In this document: piece after piece, positions 17,520 through 22,500 of the stretch | How the letters are laid out: each line of letters begins with the position of its first letter | Numbering within the stretch: the stretch's first letter is position 1 | Assembly: GCA_009760855.2 (NCBI GenBank) | Contig: WPIO01000047.1 | Location: 1,037,501 to 1,060,000 of the forward strand | Reading direction: 5' to 3' | Source of the DNA: Cristatella mucedo | Taxonomy: Eukaryota; Bryozoa; Phylactolaemata; Cristatellidae | DNA: 22,500 nucleotides | Notes under the pieces: generated by a model | What the model saw: only the letters and a program-made list of their open reading frames with translations | The model's database searches: none | Told to the model about the DNA's origin: nothing | Translations under genes and position numbers: made by a program

Positions 17520-19091
17520 GGTGTGAAAGACTACTCTGCTTAGTAAATCAAGACTCCTCCCATTTAGACTGGGTGAATATGAGCATGCTGGTCGGCGTAC
17601 CTGCAGCTGCTGGTGGTGATATGGAGAGGTGGTGGGCAGCTCGGCATGAGCAGCAGCAGGAGGAGCTGCAAGAGCAGACCAATGGAATAGGTGGCAGGTT
17701 GCCTGTAGCTACAGCATGGGCAGAATGTGCAGTGCTGGATGCTGCTGACGTGGGAGTGGTCGTGGCACCTGATCTGTCAGAGCAGCAGCACCGGCTAAAC
17801 CAGCAGTAGCAGCAAGAGGAGTAGGAGCAAAAAGAGCGGCAGCTGTACAAGGAGAAGGTGCAGCAGGAGGAGCAGCACCAGCTGGAGTCCAAGGAGCAGA
17901 ACCAGCAGCAGCAGCAGCGGGAGCCTCGGTCTCCACGAGTTTGTCTTGCTGCGAGTGCCCATCGTCACACTAGCTGCAAGATTGACCACCATCAGCCTCA
18001 ATGTCACGTGCCTCGCATTTCTTTCGTGTCTCTCCTCTCACGAAGGCAGGCATGGCGTATCAAACTCACACACACGTGAGCTTGGGCAAATAACAGGTAA
18101 ATGGCAGTGCAGTCTGTAACAATATTGTCTGCCAAAAGAGAGCATCCGGCAGGCTCCGGAGAATCAGAACTGCTAGGCTGGTCAGGAACTCATTATGGGC
18201 CACCTATCAGTCATCGAGAAAGCAGCAGAAGCCCCCTGCTGCTGCTGCTGCTCGTCAGTGCATGCAGAGACGGTTCAGCTCATTGGCCACAGTCCATTAG
18301 CCAACTAATGCGCCCTTGCTGGATCGCATACCATGGCACCGACACTCGGCACGTTATGCCGAGGCGACAATGCTGCCAGCTGGACTATTGGTATCGTCGG
18401 CAGTCGAGCACTGTGCATCGCAGCTACCAAGCGCGAATCCTGCAGGAGCAGCATCATTCTCTGTACGCCAGTATGCACCCTGCTCAATATGCCGTGACTG
18501 AGGAATGCCACCAGATGACGGTGGTGATCCGGAGGAGTGCACGTGAACTGCTGAGAGCACGAATGCTAGCTACAGCTGCTTCTCTACTTGCACCGCAGCG
18601 GCAACTCGTTGGCCTCGTCAGCGAGGTCCTGCCATGACGAGTGTTGCTCATTGTTTGCTAGATATCGAAGCGATGTGGGTAGTGGGGCCGAGGGGGCAGG
18701 AAGTTGAGCTTGCAATGAGAGGCATCGGGAAGTCGGATATGGATACGGTCTTACTTCTTAACTATGTGCCGCTGTGTGGTCCAGAAAGAGCCGAGGACAC
18801 GATCGGCCACAACACGCCTATGCGCACATAGCCACGTTGACGGCAGCAGACAGTTCAAGGGGCACAGGCAGGGACGGCTTTCGTTCGTTCAAGCTCGCTC
18901 CTCCCCTCGACAATGACGGCTGATCGGGTGGCTCGGGCGTTGGTCGGTGATTGGTGGCAGCACGATTGTCTCACGAATGCCGTGTTTACACGACGATCGG
19001 TGGCTGACGGACGGCGACGATGAGACTGGCAGGACGATGCAGCAAGAGAGTGACTGCTGGCAGGGCATGCACACACTGCCGATCGATAGTC
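17520..19091. other. Unassigned region with CAG/CTG-rich patches
   Basis: No gene recognised with confidence. CAG-rich stretches (17640-17660, 17775-17815, 17830-17925) and a CTG run (18236-18252) give glutamine- and leucine-rich frames that look spurious. The most credible open frame is listed separately at 18101-18637. Confidence 0.4.
18101..18637 (+). CDS. Unrecognised open reading frame, 178 codons
   Basis: The longest plus-strand frame that is neither LINE nor repeat. Residues 46-52 are a leucine run from CTG triplets. The C-terminal third has a balanced, helical-looking composition (TEECHQMTVVIRRSARELLR, LAPQRQLVGLVSEVLP). No domain, signal peptide or family is recognised. The minus strand is also partly open here (18305-18560). 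It could be chance, an unannotated exon or an old element ORF. Confidence 0.2.
   Translation: MAVQSVTILSAKREHPAGSGESELLGWSGTHYGPPISHRESSRSPLLLLLLVSACRDGSAHWPQSISQLMRPCWIAYHGTDTRHVMPRRQCCQLDYWYRRQSSTVHRSYQARILQEQHHSLYASMHPAQYAVTEECHQMTVVIRRSARELLRARMLATAASLLAPQRQLVGLVSEVLP

Positions 19092-19172
<81 letters not shown>
19092..19172. repeat. (GA)n array
   Basis: GA repeat with two AAA interruptions. Glu-Arg or Ser-Leu frames across it are artefacts. Confidence 0.97.
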
Positions 19173-19772
19173 CAACTCCGAGACATTGCTGCTGGTAAAT
19201 TCTACCAGTCTCGTGGAGGCGAGATGCCTTAACTAGAGCTGCACTGTTGCTATGGAACACAAAGCTGGTAGCTGGCGTCGGACGAACACGTCAGTGAAAA
19301 GTGGGCCGTGGCATCACCGCTGTGACAGTGGGAGAGGCTACAGCAACAGCAGCAGCCGGCTAGGGAGCCAGTAGAGTAGCACGCTAAGTCGCGAACTACG
19401 GTAGCACATCCATTGAACTCCATTGAGTGCTGCCCTCTAGCAGGATGGGGACATGGGCAGCTTGGTAGCTGGGTAGTTTTTGGCCCGGTCAAGTCTTCTT
19501 CTACCGACCTGCAGGACGGATCGTCAGTCAATCGATCCGTCCTGCATGGATTATTCAAAGAGAACACAGCGGGAGGCTAAGCCAGACCTGGAATGTCTGC
19601 ACCTCACAGTTTGACCGAGCCCAATGTAACCGGCCACACTCAACTGCAGCCGTGCTGCTGGCAACTGTCCATACTTGTGTCTGCACATACATGCACTTGT
19701 GTGCATGCGCTCACGCTGGATAGCCAGCTCGATAACATTTAACAGAGGTTGATTGGAATGCTGAATTTGCTA
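19173..19772. other. Unassigned region with one hairpin
   Basis: No gene recognised. Contains the inverted repeat at 19510-19546 and borders the ATT tail of the minus-strand LINE. Confidence 0.4.
19510..19546. repeat. Perfect 14-bp stem, 9-nt loop inverted repeat
   Basis: Arms tgcaggacggatcg (19510-19523) and its exact complement (19533-19546) flank the loop tcagtcaat. Confidence 0.93.
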
Positions 19773-20498
19773 GTAATAATAATAATAATAATATTGCACT
19801 TGATAAAGCGCCCTCAGAGAACTTAATCTCTTTCTAGGCGCTTTACATTTGCTGCAAAGTGATACGCAATAGAATAGTAAGTAAAATCATGCTTGAAAAA
19901 CAAACAAAATGAATAACATGGTTAGGGGTTACATGCACTGGGTCAGCATGCAAATGTGGTTAGTGGCAGCATGAACAGTGTCAGCACGCATAAGCACATC
20001 GAGGACTAATCACAGGGACCCACTAAATGCTGTCCTAAATAGGTATGTTTTTAAGTTTCTTTTAAATGTGGTCAGGTCAGGGGATGTTCTGATGCAGGTC
20101 GGGAGGGAGTTCCAGGCTGTGGGAGCATACGAGCTAAATGCACGGTCTCCAAAGGATTTAAGGTTTGTACGAGGTATTTCTAGACTGTTGGATTCCGAAA
20201 AGCGAGTGGTACGATGCTTTGCCTGATGGGGTAGTATATCTGAAAGATAGGCTGGAGCCATAGAATGAAGAGACCTAAAAGTGAGCGACAAAACCTTGAA
20301 GTTAATCCGTTGCTTGACTGGTAACCAGTGCAGGTCGACGAGAAGTGGAGTAATGTGGCAACTGCGACGCTCACGACAGACAAGCCTAGCTGCAGAGTTT
20401 TGCACCAGCTGCAATCGCCTGATCGCACATGCTGGTAGGCCAGTAAGCAGTGAGTTGCAGAAGTCGAGACGAGATGTCACGAATGCATGGACCAACTT
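19773..20498 (-). mobile_element. 5'-truncated L2/CR1-like LINE with intact C-terminal frame
   Basis: On the minus strand it begins at [20 protein letters not shown] and stays open to the normal end [17 protein letters not shown] (near 20010). It keeps [36 protein letters not shown] and [11 protein letters not shown]. The 3' UTR, the hairpin (aagcgcc/ggcgctt, about 19814-19851) and the (ATT)n tail (19773-19793) are all present. Residues [11 protein letters not shown] and QAKHRT group it with the copy at 12393. Similarity to that copy stops sharply at 20498. The reading frame continues into non-LINE sequence to 20516. It lacks the endonuclease and catalytic palm. Confidence 0.93.
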
Positions 20499-21572
20499 GT
20501 AGAGTTGAAGAAGCATGCCCGAGGCTCGATCTGTCCCTTGAGACGCCGGGCAGCATCAAAGCCAGAAACTGGAAGCCCGAAATCCCAAGCCACCGTGATT
20601 GGTAGAGGAGTGCAGCCGGAATTGAGATAAGCGAGGGCCAGGTCTCGACATTACCAGAGGCCACCAGTCACAGAAAGATTGAGAAGGGGCGTCTCAGGTG
20701 CTGTGTGCACATGCTTTGGTGCATATTGCCGGTTGGCCGATTCATTTCGTCCATGGGTAAACAAGCTATATCAAAGATCAAAATCCACTTCTTCATCCCT
20801 TACGAGGTCACTGTCAAAGGCGATTGGCTCTGTGCAGGCAAAGCTAGGCCAAAGCAGTTCAGTTGGAAATCAGCTCATGGTGGGGATGGAGTTATTTACA
20901 CTCTGCCAGAATTCTGCAGAATGCAAGCACTAGGTTTTTTAAGTAAACATAGCCTAAAGAGCATCGAGGGAATACCGCAAAACACGATTTCCGCTTCCAG
21001 CAGCTGGGAGCAACTGTTCATTTAATCATTCAAGCTAGTGAGCGAAATATTAATTTTTCTAGTCCTAAGGCGACGGTTGTAGCTCTCTTAAATTGACGTG
21101 GGACGTACAAACAAGCTGGCTTTCACAGCCACTCTACCCGACCTTCCGATTCGTGATTCGCCAGTCTTTCTTAGGGCGGCTCGTGCCAAGTCCTCGGTCG
21201 AAAGACGACTAAATGGTGCCGAACGAAATGGAAATGAAGGATTGCAAAAAAATGAAGAGAAATGCTCTTCCTTATTAAACTCGGAGGAAAAGGAGGGCAA
21301 GGCCGGGCCCTCTGTCAACCCCCACAAAGGTCGGACCGACGAAAAATTCTCGCCTCGAGTCACTCGGGGGGGGGGGGCTTCCGGCCTCAGGAGCTCCTAA
21401 AGCCTTTCGACGATTGGACGCCGCTGTGGAGGTGGAGGCGCCTTAATCCTGAATCCTGCTCCTGCTTCTGCGAAGGAGCGACTCGACTGCCGTACGAATC
21501 CGGACGAACGAATTGAGCTGCTGAGGCGTCTGGCGCGGGACAACCAACAGCCGGCGGTTGATTTCGGACTAG
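20499..21572. other. Unassigned region, coding-like frames but no recognised gene
   Basis: Minus strand 20499-20650 is open without ATG in a frame giving segments such as LAYLNSGCTPLPITVAWDFG and [20 protein letters not shown], which look protein-like. It abuts the LINE 5' junction, so it may be a host exon or another element interrupted by the insertion. Plus frames 20705-21025, 21098-21400 and 21401-21643 (open, no ATG; contains KERLDCRTNPDERIELLRRL) are also unrecognised. A 12-base G run is at 21366-21377. A 16-bp palindrome, cgggtcggccgacccg, is at 21592-21607, just past this region. Confidence 0.3.
21366..21377 (+). repeat. G homopolymer, 12 bases
   Basis: Uninterrupted run inside an otherwise coding-like stretch; it would be prone to frameshift if translated. 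Confidence 0.9.

Positions 21573-22500
<928 letters not shown>

Overview
This window looks like intron-rich, repeat-dense nuclear DNA from an animal, most likely an invertebrate. The evidence is one spliced exon of a KCNH (ELK-type) potassium channel, several 5'-truncated L2/CR1-like non-LTR retrotransposons (LINEs), tRNA-derived SINE-like sequence, and many long di- and trinucleotide arrays. I see no operons, ribosome binding sites, CRISPR arrays or prokaryotic genes. The clade cannot be fixed from the window.

The only confidently recognised host gene is on the minus strand at 7851-8081. It is a 231-bp exon encoding the core of the N-terminal PAS (EAG) domain of an ELK-family voltage-gated K+ channel, with a good acceptor and donor and phase-1 introns on both sides. 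I found no neighbouring exons of this channel, so most of the window may be its introns or intergenic DNA. Two purine-rich minisatellites (7316-7726) lie just inside the intron downstream of the exon.

The mobile fraction is dominated by one LINE family. Copies or fragments lie at 2889-3112 (old), 3650-4379, 11877-12392, 12393-13467, 15376-15438 (tail only), 16235-16532 and 19773-20498. They share the C-terminal end of the reverse-transcriptase ORF, a 3' hairpin and, where preserved, an (ATT)n tail. The copies at 11877 and 12393 are joined head to tail. A tRNA-derived SINE at 1008-1164 carries the same 3' hairpin, as expected if it borrows this LINE's reverse transcriptase.

Region by region: 1-1000 holds a 36-bp tandem duplication and coding-like frames, including a candidate exon at 672-960. 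1-5.8 kb has SINE and LINE fragments. 5.8-10.4 kb has GA, CTG, GGA, CAG and CA arrays around the ELK exon. 10.4-11.9 kb is GC-rich, with strong palindromes and a candidate exon. 11.9-13.5 kb is the LINE tandem. 13.5-19.8 kb is mostly unassigned DNA with CT/GA arrays and old LINE pieces. 19.8-20.5 kb is a minus-strand LINE. 20.5-22.5 kb is GC-rich and ends in a perfect (CTA)n array of at least 197 units that lies in an open reading frame and would encode polythreonine.
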